The position numbers were made by a program, and so were the translations under genes. DNA of 64,000 nt from Calcarisporiella thermophila CBS 279.70 (lineage: Eukaryota > Calcarisporiellomycota), in the NCBI RefSeq assembly GCF_041956535.1, contig NW_027192198.1, positions 1-64,000 on the forward strand, given 5' to 3'. Each line of letters begins with the position of its first letter. Position 1 is the stretch's first letter. Under the pieces are notes generated by a model. The model was not told where the DNA came from, did no database searches, and worked only from the letters and a program-made list of their open reading frames with translations. Of the stretch, positions 11,281 to 21,985 are shown piece by piece.

Positions 11281-11649
11281 GGTAGCTAGTGCCTTGTCGA
11301 AGAGAGATAAAAGAAAAAGAAAATAATTTCTTGGTCGTCGCTACCACTTTGTGACGAAAGTAATATTCGACTTTTGAACTCCTATAGTATACTATAGCAA
11401 AATAATAGTAAAAATAAAGAGAAAAATAGGAGTATTTATTAGTAATGTAATAAGAAAAACAATCTATATCTGATCCTTACCTATAGTAAAATAGTTGTAA
11501 AAATAAAAGATAAAAATACGAGTAGGGGTCAGAAAATAAATAGCTGAATTATTTGAAGGATAATAAGAAAACAATAAACAGGATTTATCATTTAATTTAC
11601 AAACAAATAAGTAAATGTTGGATGCATGTAAAATTAGGTTAATTTAGAG
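11281..11649. other. AT-rich spacer between transposon relics
   Basis: Contains near-palindromic TATAGTATACTATAG at about 11385-11399 and short similar AT-rich blocks (AAAATAGTAAAAATAAA, AAAATAGTTGTAAAAATAAA). It may hold the ends of both neighbouring elements; no clear terminal repeats were found. Confidence 0.4.
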
Positions 11650-12603
11650 CTTGTTAATGTATTCTGGCTCTATCTCTTTCCACACCTTTTCTGCTCTTTC
11701 CCATAGTTCATTCTTATTCCTTGGCATTTTTGAATAATTACTGAGTTTTCGCATCAACTCGCACTAGACATGCTCTATAATGTTCAAATCGGGAGACTTC
11801 GGGGGCCATTGTAGCACGCTTATTCTATTGTTCAACCATTCTTTGGTAACTTTAGCGGTGTGCTTTGGATCATTGTCATGCTGAAATCTCACTCTCGACT
11901 TATTGATCCCATAACGCTTCAAAGACCCTATGTAGTCTTCAGAAAGGATGGTACAATATAGTGCAGCGTTGAGCGCCCCATCGATACGGCGCAGATTTCC
12001 CACGCCATGATCAGTAACGCAACCCCACGCCATCACTCCATTTCCTGTCTGTTTCATTGTGGGTTGGATATGTCTGCTACGAAGCGGTTCTCCCTCGCGC
12101 TTGTAGTAGTATTACTTTCCTGTTACATTCGTAAACGTTAATTTAGTCTCATCAGAAAACATTACTCGTTTCCAATCTTCCACAACCCAATTTATATGCT
12201 TTCTTGCGAACTCCAGGCGACGTCTACGGTGCGCAGCTGAGAGAAGAGGTTTCTTTGGGCGCACTCGAGTCAGCACTTCTTCTCTTTGGATTACCTTTCT
12301 CACGGTATCAGCGGTCAATTCTCTGTTGTATTCCTCTTTAAGAAATTTTCTCACATCGGTTGAGTTTTTGCACTGACCCGACGTCATCAATGTCACTATC
12401 TTTCTCTCTTCTCTCTAACTCAAAATACGAGGGCAGCCAGCGGGTCGTCTATTAAGATCGGGGCGTCGCTTTACTTCTTCTCTTACAATCTTGGCTGCTG
12501 TAGTGAAATGAATGTCCAACGCATCGGCGATTTGATAGGTAGATTTTCCCTCCGTTGCGAGCTGAATTATGCTAGCGCGAATCTTGTTTGAAAGAGGCTT
12601 CAT
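11650..12603 (-). mobile_element. Tc1/mariner-type transposase gene (DD34E family), copy 1, three in-frame stops
   Basis: Reading from 12603 down, one continuous frame encodes a Tc1-like transposase: an N-terminal helix-turn-helix (LATEGKSTYQIADALDIHF), a second HTH region, then catalytic segments FSDETKLTF (first Asp), a WGCV strand, FQHDNDPKHTAK (second Asp) and PPKSPDLNIIEH (Glu about 34 residues on). The C-terminal tail IEPEYINKLI ends near 11650. Stops fall at about 12412, 12112 and 11764, replacing residues after RILS, TGK and IIEHV; no frameshift is needed anywhere, so this copy is young compared with the other two in the window. Terminal inverted repeats could not be identified. As it stands the gene cannot make a full enzyme. 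Confidence 0.85.
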
Positions 12604-12797
12604 TTTAATTTTTGATTAAAAAACACAAGTAGTGATTAAGTTGTTTTAATAAACGAGAAGTGAGAGAAAAGTATCAAATATATGAACAAAGAGCATTCAA
12701 ACATCAAAATTGTACCATAATCCAAAAAAACAGCAAATATAGATATGCATTTTTTTCAAATTCAGTACCCCGTTAAACCGGTTTTCTTTCTTTAAGC

Positions 12798-12943
12798 CAG
12801 GGTGGCATATACCTCTGAAAATAGTGTGGAAGCTGTAGATTTTTCTCAAAATATTTTCAGTGTTCCCTTGAAAGGAGCTACTGAAATATTTGGATTTTAA
12901 CAAAATATATCCATCTGTGACTATGTTTTTGCGGTCGGCTGTA
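12798..12943 (-). repeat. 146-bp dispersed repeat, copy A
   Basis: Identical over all 146 positions to the reverse complement of 35698-35843. The plus-strand left edge is CAGGGTGGC and the right edge GGCTG followed by TA; CAGGGTGG also starts the flank of the 17.7-kb transposon region, suggesting a terminal part of a Tc1-like element. Confidence 0.95.
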
Positions 12944-13264
12944 AATTCAAAATAAAATCCTGACACTTCCAAGTAAATTTTCCGATATTTCTTTTTCTTT
13001 AATCGAAGTTGTAAAAGTTAATACAAGTTGTTTGTATGTTGATTGTTGTTGGTTCGATGTCGGTTTGCTGTTCGAGTTGGAAGTTGTATGTCGTTTATCG
13101 GATTCGGAAATAATATTTAAAATCTCGTTTGGCTTTCGTTGTTCATGGTTATTATTTCGGTTGTCGGATTCATTGTTCGAGTTCGAGGTATCAATAGAAA
13201 CCGACGCTTCTACTGACGATAGTCTATCGATTTCGGCGGGGCTGGTCTGGGGAATTTTGGGTAA
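12944..13264. other. spacer with possible continuation of the gag reading
   Basis: On the minus strand, just past the stop of the 13265-14008 gag, another open frame reads LPKIPQTSPAEIDRLSSVEA and on through an Asn/Ser-rich tail to about 13020. It is probably the rest of the same gag, separated from it by the stop codon. Confidence 0.5.
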
Positions 13265-14008
13265 TTAATCCTCAATGCGTTCAATTTCGTGGCATCGTAC
13301 GCAGCGTCCTCTCTTGTAGCGCGGAAAATCAATTAACTTTTTGGATTTCATTTTATCAAGTTCCACCGGTGTTGCGCCATCGTGTTGTTCTGTTGGCATT
13401 CTGTATATCGTAGGAGTTCTACGCATAATAGGAGGCTTGATTCGACTGAAATTATTATTGAAGTGAGTAGCTTCGTATCGTACGGCAATCTTCACAGCAT
13501 CGTTGAACGTGGGTGGTTCTCTATATTCTAATTCACCTCTGGTCTGCGGCTTGAGTCCTCTAATATACTTATCGATCAGTTCATCTTCGGTAATATTAGG
13601 AATTTGTAGCACTATTTTCCGAAATTCATTAGAATATTCTTGTGCACTCCTCGTCTGGCGAGAGATGGCGAGTTTATCTCGAGCTTGTTTTTCCGTATTG
13701 ACTGGCGAAAAGTGGCATATGAGTTCATTTTTGAATTCCTCCCATTTCTCGTAAGGTGTGTTTCTGGTAATTCTGAATTCCCACCAGACTGCAGCATCAT
13801 CTCTTAGCAAGGCGACAGCATACGGGATCTTAATGTGTTCTGGAGCGCGGGTTACCGTAAAATACCTTTCTAATTGTGTTATCCAAGGTCGAGAGCTGGT
13901 GTTTTTTCGGCCGCTGAAAGTTGATGGTTCCGGCATTCGAATGCTGAAGTTGAGGGTCTCTTCTGAGCTATTGCTGAACGTTAGGTCGTTATTATTGTTT
14001 TCCTTCAT
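13265..14008 (-). pseudogene. LTR retrotransposon gag, third fragment
   Basis: A 247-codon open frame with retrotransposon gag features: RMPEPSTFSGRKNTSSRPWI, AVALLRDDAAVWWEFRI, YEKWEEFKNELICHFSPVNT, and the SAQEYSNEFRKIVLQIPNIT and KYIRGLKPQTRGELEY blocks that close the capsid domain. A basic linker leads to RCVRCHEIERIED and a stop, where a CCHC zinc knuckle would be expected; His and the last Cys are missing. Similar text resumes beyond the stop. No pol region is present in the window. It differs strongly in sequence from the other two gag relics, so at least three lineages of Ty3/gypsy-like elements have inserted here. Confidence 0.8.
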
Positions 14009-14274
14009 AATTCGATATTGATTCGTTTTCGGTTCGAGAAAGATAAAGGATTAAAAAAACTTTCGCTATCACGTGAGATAAACACAAGTCGGGTTCGGAT
14101 TATACTAATGTTTATTACGCGAAAAAGAGTTCGTAAAAAGATTCGTAAAATTTTCGGTAAAAGTTCGATAAAAAAATCGGTAAAAAGAATAGGTAAAAAC
14201 CTGAAAGTTCTACAAGTGGGTTTTATAAGTAAAAAAATATCCGAGATTGGTTGTTGGCGAAATTAACAGATATT

Positions 14275-14434
14275 GGGGGTGTTCACGCTTCCAGCTTATT
14301 CGGATTATTTTGCTTATTTTTAAGCAAAATTCTACATTTTAACTGGCTACTAAAAATCATTAACCAATCACAATGCGCTATTTCGCTTATTTATGATCAA
14401 AATAATCAGAATGAGAGGGAGCGTGAACACCCCC
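14275..14434. mobile_element. 160-bp MITE with perfect terminal inverted repeats
   Basis: The left end GGGGGTGTTCACGCT (14275-14289) and right end AGCGTGAACACCCCC (14420-14434) are perfect reverse complements. ATT flanks both sides, a plausible 3-bp target duplication. The interior is AT-rich, with a TTTTGCTTATTTTTAAGCAAAA palindrome-like stretch and no open frame. Size, GGG-starting ends and a 3-bp target duplication suggest a PIF/Harbinger-type miniature element. Confidence 0.8.
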
Positions 14435-15048
14435 ATTAGTTACTCGTTACAGGGACTAAGCAATTTATTAAGATTTTTTATCAGGTTAATAGATTAGTTA
14501 AATAATTAAATGGTTAATAAAATATCATACCACGTATATGATTCGATGACCCTGTAATAAGTCCACATTTGGAAAATGCTTAGATTAATGTAACATAAAA
14601 TAGTTTGTTAATGACATAGGGAAAATGCAGATTTCCCTATGTCAAAAAAATATTTATTTGGAAAACGCTCGTAGCTCCCATAATCATTTTATTGCATTGC
14701 ATCTCGCACTACTACAGTTTAATACGAATAATGAAATTTTCACTTTACCTTTCTTTGTATTTCGTTTCCCGCAGTCGCTGTCTTTCTAGTAAATTTCTTG
14801 GCTCTTAGTTACCTATTTTTAGCAGTCTAATGGCCTATATCTCTATTAGCATATCTTGAACGACCAGAGAAAACAACGCCGCACAACCATCAAATCAAAT
14901 CACAAATGAGTGAGTCATAAGAGTAGCACAACACCGCATTAGAGAAAGTTGACGTGTTTCTTGGACAAAAAACTTGGTATAGCACCAAGTAATATAGGAT
15001 ATTGACAGACTTACTCATACACCATACAATAATGCACCATAGTCAGAG
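14435..15048. other. intergenic region with a hairpin
   Basis: AT-rich and without coding signal. A perfect 13-bp inverted repeat, TGACATAGGGAAA with a 7-nt loop, lies at 14612-14644. Confidence 0.5.
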
Positions 15049-15056
15049 TATAAATA
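15049..15056 (+). promoter_or_regulatory. TATA box of the carboxylesterase gene
   Basis: TATAAATA, 58 bases before the start codon, in an AT-rich region. The same octamer lies a similar distance before the small secreted protein gene at 22.5-22.9 kb. Confidence 0.55.
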
Positions 15057-15106
15057 CTTGGTAATTCGAAGGTTTTATTTGTAGTCAAATCACAATCATA
15101 ATATTA

Positions 15107-17340
15107 ATGATAAGAATTATAGCTCTTCTAGTGTTATTTACTAACATATCCGCTGCGCCAAGCGCGGAAAAACTCGGTCGCATCTCCATTGCCACAGTGG
15201 ATAATCTAGATCCTGCAGAGAAACAAGTGAGCTCACTACTCTTGCATCAGAAAATCAATGCTCAGAGTGCGTTGAATGCATGCCAGCATTGGAATGAGAC
15301 GGTCTATCCGCTCGACAAAATAGACACGGCTGCGCGTCAGATATTCAAAGATAGGGCATATAGAGAATATAAGCCGTTTATCAATAGTCCATACTGGGTG
15401 CAGACTGCTTCAGATTCGAATAAACAAACATGCAATGCATTAGATCTGAGCAAATTCAAATTAGTTCAGATGCCCTGTTCTCAAGAACTACCTGTCCTAT
15501 GCACCAATACACAAGACGTGAAGGTGAAGGAGCTTGACAAGGCCGGCGTGCCGCCACCGGCTTCCTCTTATGTGGAGATAGACATTACTGTAGGGCGCGT
15601 AAAGGGATACCGAGACTTGGACTCATTTCGGTTCCTAGGGGTTCCCTATGCTCAACCCCCTGTTGGCGAGCTACGATTTGAACCAACTTTGCCATTAGAG
15701 AGGCATAATGAAACTATCGATGCAACTGAAGCTGGACCATGGTGTCTTCAACGCAAATATAGCTTTATCCCCGCTCGACGTGAGAGTGAGGACTGTTTGA
15801 CTCTGAATGTATACACGTCTTATTTACCTCAAGAGGTGAAAGAAGACTTGCGCCCGGTTTTGTTCTGGTAAATGGAGATAACAAAACGCATGTAGTGATA
15901 ACAATACTAACCACCCAGCACACTAATACTGCTCTATATTAGGATTTATGGGGGTTCCTTTTCGATCGGAGCGTCATCTGATCCAGCCTTTGATGGTGCA
16001 GTGTATGCTTCGCGAGAAGATCTTGTTGTAGTAACCTTCAACTATCGTCTCGACTACCTTGGTTTCTTGACCATGAGTAAAGATAGTCAAGGCAAAGAGC
16101 TTAAGGGCAACCAAGCTGTGCATGATGCGCTACTCGCTTTGAAATGGACGCATGATAATATTGCTAAATTTGGTGGCGACCCTTCGCGTATCACGGTTGC
16201 TGGTGAGAGCGCGGGCGGAATAATGGCGGACGCTTTAATGATGGTACCCGAAGCAAAACAGTATTTTAACAAATCAATTTTGATATCAAATACTCCAGGG
16301 GATAAGGTGAGCTCTCCATATTCGACATGGAACCATTACGCTTTTGATAAGGCATAAAGTGATTAGATTATTGTATATATTCAAGTTCTATCGAAGTCCT
16401 GAAGTTTATCAGCATATCTCACAAGCAGTCGCAAAGGCAGTCAATTGCACCAACGATATCGCTTGTTTAAAGCGCGCAGATGCTAATCAAATCATAGCGG
16501 CATCACAATATAACGGGGTACCTTTTCCCACTGTAGATTCCTTTGTTACAAAGGAATTTACAGAGGTTGAATCAGTCGATATTCCTTTAGTATTCGGTGA
16601 GCTTTGAGACGAGATTTCATAAATTATACTGAGGGATAAAACTAAGTGATAAATACTAAACAATAAATGCTAACCCTGGCATATCGATAGGTTTCGATAA
16701 AAATGAAGCAGAAGTACTACTACAGTTCATGTCAGCGAAAGTAGATACGCCGCAAGAATACATCGCATATTTAAAAATATTCATCAACGAGACCTATATC
16801 CCTCAGATCCTTTCCTCCAAACTCTATGGTGAAACGTATGGACCCAATAATACTCAACGATGGCCACAAAATACCGCTGCAAACTCAATGGCGACCTTGA
16901 TTGGACACCGCCTACTACATTGCCCAATGCTTCGATTAGCCAAGCGTTTTGCCAAACAGAGCCCAGTATATATGTTTGCATTTGAAAAGGGATACAATGA
17001 GTATTATGATGTTGTTCAAGGTCATTCAGATCTATGTATGGAGCCAGGCAAGACTTGTCATCAGACAGAGCTACCCTACTTTTTCGGCAGCGTACGTCGT
17101 CCTGAATTCCGTACCAGAAATCCGGATTACGCTTTTGCTCGGCGAGTTGTGGCCAGGTTCGGACAGTTTATGCGCGAGGGTAATATGGCGGTGAAAGGCT
17201 TAGAGCCTGCTTGGGATGCTTTGAAACCTGGGCAAGCGGCCGACGTGTATGTGTTTGGTGAGGAGGACAAAATTCGTCCCGACTATGGCTTGCAAGAGAT
17301 ATGCGCCTTTTGGGACTCTCTACTTGGCGACGCACTTTAA
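15107..17340 (+). CDS. secreted carboxylesterase type B (alpha/beta-hydrolase)
   Basis: Four exons, 15107-15867, 15943-16306, 16386-16596 and 16691-17340, join in phase to about 661 residues. A signal peptide (MIRIIALLVLFTNISAAPS) is followed by an about 120-residue region with paired cysteines (NACQHWNE, QTCNALD, MPCSQELPVLCTN), an N-terminal extension I recall from other fungal carboxylesterases. The hydrolase starts at VGRVKGYRDLDSFRFLGVPY and carries the oxyanion region WIYGGSF across intron 1, NYRLDYLGF, and the nucleophile elbow GESAGG near residue 340; CHQTELPYFFG probably holds the catalytic His. Intron 2 is taken from GTGAGC at 16307 rather than reading through, because the spliced segment matches the family's length. 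It would hydrolyse esters (lipids or small esters) outside the cell; the exact substrate is unknown. Confidence 0.85.
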
Positions 17341-17959
17341 AGAAGAAATCAATGTTTTTTCTTCCATGCCTTCGACTGAACTTATAACTGAAACGATTCA
17401 AGAGTGCAAGACTTCTTAAAATAAAATTATTTCAATGTAGTGGTTCGTTTTGTAGACTACGGACTTAGGTTAGGTAAGCAATCCACGCCTCACGATTATG
17501 AGGCCAATTTATTGGATAAAATGAGTTGGTACAAAGAAATAGAGATAAAAATATAAAATATAAAATGGTATGATAATTTGAACGCGATTTTGCTATAACT
17601 ATGAACTTCCAAGGAGACGTTTCCTCGGCCGTCCCAAGGAGAAGGGAGGGACAAAAGAAAAAAAAAATCAAAACAATCTTTTCAACCAAAAAATATACAG
17701 GGTGGGCAAAAATGGTTAACATACATAGACACGTTATCCATTCTTATAGGATAGATATTAATTTTTTAATATCTACCCTAGAAGAATGGATGGTAAAATT
17801 ATTGTAAATACAGAATATTCGGCATTTACGCTATTTTTAAGAACATATGAAAGCCACAATTGAAAGAGGAGAAACTAAACGCCGGGAGATTGAAGTTGAA
17901 AAATGTGTTGAAATGTACTTAGTGAATATACCAATTACATATATAGTTTTGATAAAATG
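17341..17959. other. intergenic region with a possible transposon end
   Basis: TACAGGGTGGGCAAAAATGG at 17698-17717 looks like a Tc1-type terminus and faces the transposase relic to its right; no matching right-hand end was found beyond 18800. Confidence 0.4.
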
Positions 17960-18800
17960 TATTTAGTCCTCACTGTTTGCTAGTACTTTGTGTGTCCTCC
18001 TTTTGCATTATATACAGCGCGCACTCGCTCTGGCATGCTTGAGTAAAGCTTGCTGACATAATCCGCGTCTATGCTCTACCATTCCTTCTCGATTCGTTCC
18101 CACAGCTCAGTCTTATTCTTCGACAGTCTTTGATAATAACTGAGTCTTCGCTTCAATCCGCTTCACAAATGATCCATAAGATTAAGATCTGGAGACTGAG
18201 AGAGCCACTCTAGTACCTCTATCCTGTTATTCCACAACCATTCTAGAGTGATTTTGGAATTATGTTTGGGATCGTTGTCATATTGAAACGTGATTTGTGA
18301 TTTATTGATCCCATAATACTCCAGCGATGTAAGGTAGTCTACATTGAGGATGGCTGTATATAATACGGCGTCGAGTCCACCATCGATACGGCACAAATGA
18401 TCAACGTTTCAATATTTCCTTGCAAACTCTATCCTCCGTCTTTGGTGCGCAGTTGTGAGAAGAGACTTCCTTGGTCGCACACGGGCAAGCGGTTCGTTAC
18501 GTTTGACCGTCAGCCTTACAACGCCGACAGACATATTGAGCTCGAATTCGTTCTTGAGATACCTTTGAACTGCAGTTGTATTTTTACGCTGATAGTAGTG
18601 TTACTATCTTTCTCTCTTGCCTCTCACTTAGAATTCGAGAGCGACCACTAGAGGGCGTTTTGAAATCGAGGCAATGCCGCCTTTCTCCTGCGATGACCTT
18701 CGCAACTGTTGAATAATGCATATCGAGAAGTGTAGCTAGGGTTTGGTGGCAAGGCATTCCCTCTTTGGAATACTGGATTATGCTGGCACGAGTTAGCATT
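17960..18800 (-). mobile_element. Tc1/mariner-type transposase relic, copy 2, internally deleted
   Basis: Related to the copy at 11.7-12.6 kb but more decayed. The N-terminal HTH (LTRASIIQYSKEG, then SRILSERQERKIVTLL) is readable at 18584-18799. The middle is frameshifted (RRRIEFARKY at about 18410-18440), then jumps directly to LCRIDGGLDAVLY, so the roughly 65 residues that include the first catalytic Asp and the WGC strand are deleted. The second catalytic segment FQYDNDPKHNSK and QSPDLNLMDHL (Glu replaced by Asp) follow, with a stop at about 18163, and the tail SMPERVRAVYNAKGGHTKY ends near 17980. Non-functional. Confidence 0.8.
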
Positions 18801-20765
18801 CTAGAACAGTCGCAGAAGTGACATAATGTATAGGTCCTTACCGAGTATTAATTATAAATGCGTGGCGCATATGAGAAAGATATTCCATTAGCGCTCAGCA
18901 GATGGGATCGAGGGTAGTGATACTTACCAACTATTTAACGTGAACACGATGGCACAAAGGAAAAGGTCACTCCATTAAAACCAATGAAATTGCACTTATA
19001 TTGTAGTATAACGATACCTAGCGCCTATTCAAAGTAGGTGGGAGGCAGAAATTGCACAAATACTTTCTCAGCATGCAAAAGAACAAAAATGTATTCATCA
19101 TGAATAAAGGAAATTTACGCACTTTTGGTGAGAATAAATCGCGCTAATTATGAAATAAAAGTTAGCAAATTGAATGAATGACAATGTGGCAGGGTACTTA
19201 CTCTCTATTGTTAATGGATGAGACAATAGAATAGTAGTAGAATATATCAGAGTTAAATGGTATAATGGTGCATATATTGTAGACTAAGTATACTTACCGA
19301 CTAAATACATAGCACAATTTGAGAGGTATATACTCGATGAGGTCGAGTATTTCATTAATCATCAATTGAATATCTGCTTAAGTGATAGCAATAATCTAAA
19401 AAGGACGGGCTAATTTTGCAATAGAATTTTAATGAAAAATGCATGGTAATCGTGGGGGTATGGTAAGCAGCAATTAGTTTCAAATTGCATTCATTGCGAA
19501 TAAGGCTAGCGGTAGCCATGTGCTGGATGGCGCAAATATCCACGAAGTTGACGCTGAATCTGACGCGCTGCATGTTGGCTGATTTCACTACCTAATAAGT
19601 CTGCGGTTAATGCTTTGTCAAAGGGGTTAGAAAAAGAGATGAAGAGAACGGAGAGCAGCGGAATGCACCGCCGAGACCTTTATTTGCTTGCGAGTCCAAG
19701 AGGAATCGATTGCGCCAGGCGATATGCTGGATGAGTGCATGCAGGCAGTGGAGTTCAAACCTGTTGTGCATTTCTCCCTAGGAGAGGTGCTGATGGGCAA
19801 TGCGATCTCCCGGTGCCCAAGCCATCCACCAAATCAGAATTCAGTCAATCTTTTTCAGCCGCAATCTCGGGACCATTGCGTGTATATTGGTCAACGACCA
19901 AGCCCTGAGTAGTGCGGCATAACCTTAATTAGAGTTGATGATCGCTGTATTTGCAAACCATCCAGGCACCCATACAAATTCTGGCATTTTGATTGAGCCG
20001 TTGACAGTCAGCAGGATGCAGCGAGGAGAAAAAAGCAAGAAAGCGACGCAGCCGTGCTGGTGAGGATGCAATCGTTGAATTATACTAGCTGTAGTAGCTT
20101 CGAGAGACTGCGGAATGTCTCGAAAAAGTCCCCGTAAGAAAAATAGGCTGAAATCGAACTGACGTTATTTTCAATGTTTCAAAATTTTATATAACATGGT
20201 CCAAAATTGGAAAAAATCTAAAAGCCAAAATTTTTGCTTTGAAAGTCAGGAGACCAGTTTCGGCCGTAATATCAAATAAATTCATGATAAAACCCATATT
20301 ATCAGTTAAATAGTGTATATTTATCTAGAAAAGAAAGGGCTTAGTTTTAGCATCAATGCTCCGGAAATAATTCAACCATTCCAAATATTTGTCAGACTTT
20401 GTTATGCACAAAGCTATTATACTAGAAAACCATAATAATAATATAGATTTTCTGGACCTTGCATAATTTTTCGTAAAAATTCCATCAGGTTGTAATTTCC
20501 CAGGGCAAGATACTGAAACTGTTTTTATCCACCACGTAGATTCGTGATCCCTTTTGTATCCACATTACATATTTACCCATTACTTCGACGCCAATAAACT
20601 CCCAAGAGCTACGGGTTTTCTTATATCATATGCATCTTTGTGACAAACCACTGTTCAACGCACGAACGCCGGCATAAGATCTTCTTGAAATTTATGGTGG
20701 AGATAAAACTACGTTGGATAACGATTTGGTAAGTGGAAAGTTTAAAAAAATTCATCTTCCAATGC
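18801..20765. other. long intergenic region, one GC-richer patch
   Basis: Mostly AT-rich. Three minus-strand GTAAGTA donor-like motifs occur near 18926, 19200 and 19297, but no exons that join in phase were found. A GC-richer patch at about 19630-20060 contains a 74-codon plus-strand frame (19688-19912) of undetermined meaning; it may be a relic. Confidence 0.35.
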
Positions 20766-21985
20766 TCATGTTGAATAAGTAAAGAGTACAAAGAGCCTAT
20801 AAATATTTCGCGGTGGTCTTCCAATTCCACCGCTTGTTGGGATCTCCTTCTGATATTTCTGCATTGAGGTGCCAACTTCTTCCAACATAGCTGTAGATAA
20901 AACATGCTCAGGTTTGAAGTCAGCTTCTTTAGGTAAAGGAAAATCATCAGACCAATGTGCGTACATAAGTGGGGCTACTACAAATTGATGAAACAGTTGA
21001 CGCTGAGCTGTGCTTGAAGGAAATAATACTATGATATTCAATACAATATCTACTATGCTTACCAATGTTTTCGAAAACCAAGTGCACTGTGTATATAGGA
21101 AATGATATTGGGAATAAGGTAATATTGAGGTTAAAGAGGATTATGCTTGAACCACAAGGTAAAATAAAAAACAAAATTAACCATCGATTTTTACTATCCA
21201 CTCCGTGGCTAATTGATAATCAATTATATATCATTTACCAATCCCCTTCATTAAAACTTTGTGCTCTTGGTTTGATCTTCTTTCCGCTGCGGCTAATTGC
21301 TGCAAGATATCAAGAGTCTGTCTGTGAGTTCTCAGGGCCGGAATTTGAATGTTAACTAGCGGAAAATAAAAGTATCTCGATTGAGGTTGATAGGTTCTTT
21401 GAATCATGCAGTAGTGGCATCCTCGATATGAAATGGTTCCAATAAGCCCTGCTAATTTCGAAATAGCACGAATATCGCCAGACTAAAACACTGTGTATGC
21501 ATGTAGTGTGAAATTATTGTTGGTAGACCGGTTAAAACAAAGTACCCCATTTCGAGTTTAGAAAAAATAGAAAATGATATTGATACAGTAACTATTTAAT
21601 GTAAACTAGTGAAATATATCGTACTTTGAAGTTGCTTTAACTTGTCCACTATAGACATCAATAAGGAGTTGAAGTCTTTCAGTTGTTCAGGGCCAGGAAT
21701 GAATGTTGCAATATGGTTATTATCTTTTTTTTTTTGTGTGTTCTTTGAGTGACAAATTATGATTGACGAAAATTACTGCCCAACACTCGTGTGTTTTTCT
21801 ATGAAAAAGAATGCGTCAACTATAATACTGTAGATGGTATGAGTAGTATACATATCCGCCAAAATAGCTGCATGCAGCGATTCAATTCCACCAGATTCAT
21901 TATTGATGTAAAATTCGTCTGGAGATGAAACCTTACTGTTTGAAAATTTGGAACCCATCGGAAGATCCTGAAAATGCGACATCAT
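20766..21985 (-). CDS. unrecognised five-exon protein gene
   Basis: Exons 21829-21985, 21625-21723, 21239-21448, 21063-21086 and 20766-21007 all have GT..AG borders and agree in phase (1 at every junction), giving about 243 residues with no internal stop. The fourth exon is only 24 nt. The product has a Ser/Asp-containing N-terminus (MMSHFQDLPMGSKFSNSK), FIPGPEQLKDFNSLLMSIVD, RLIGTISYRGCHYC, a Gln/Ala-rich amphipathic helix (TLDILQQLAAAERRSNQE), and FHQFVVAPLMYAHWSDDFPL near the end. No signal peptide or membrane segment. I do not recognise the family. The frame extends upstream of the ATG through one stop, so the 5' end may be longer. Coherent phases make chance unlikely, but it might be a cellular orphan or part of a mobile element. 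Confidence 0.6.

Noticed and set aside
11650-12603. Repeat-induced point mutation as the cause of all three stops
   Set aside because: Comparison with copy 2 indicates that the first stop came from GAG to TAG, a transversion, so the pattern is not uniform.
13032-13268. 78-codon plus-strand frame rich in Phe/Leu/Ser
   Set aside because: Antisense to the Asn/Ser-rich tail of the gag relic.
16307-16385. Reading through as coding (VSSPYSTWNHYAFDK) with a GC-AG intron of 34 nt
   Set aside because: The intron would be far shorter than any other here, and splicing from GTGAGC gives the expected family length.
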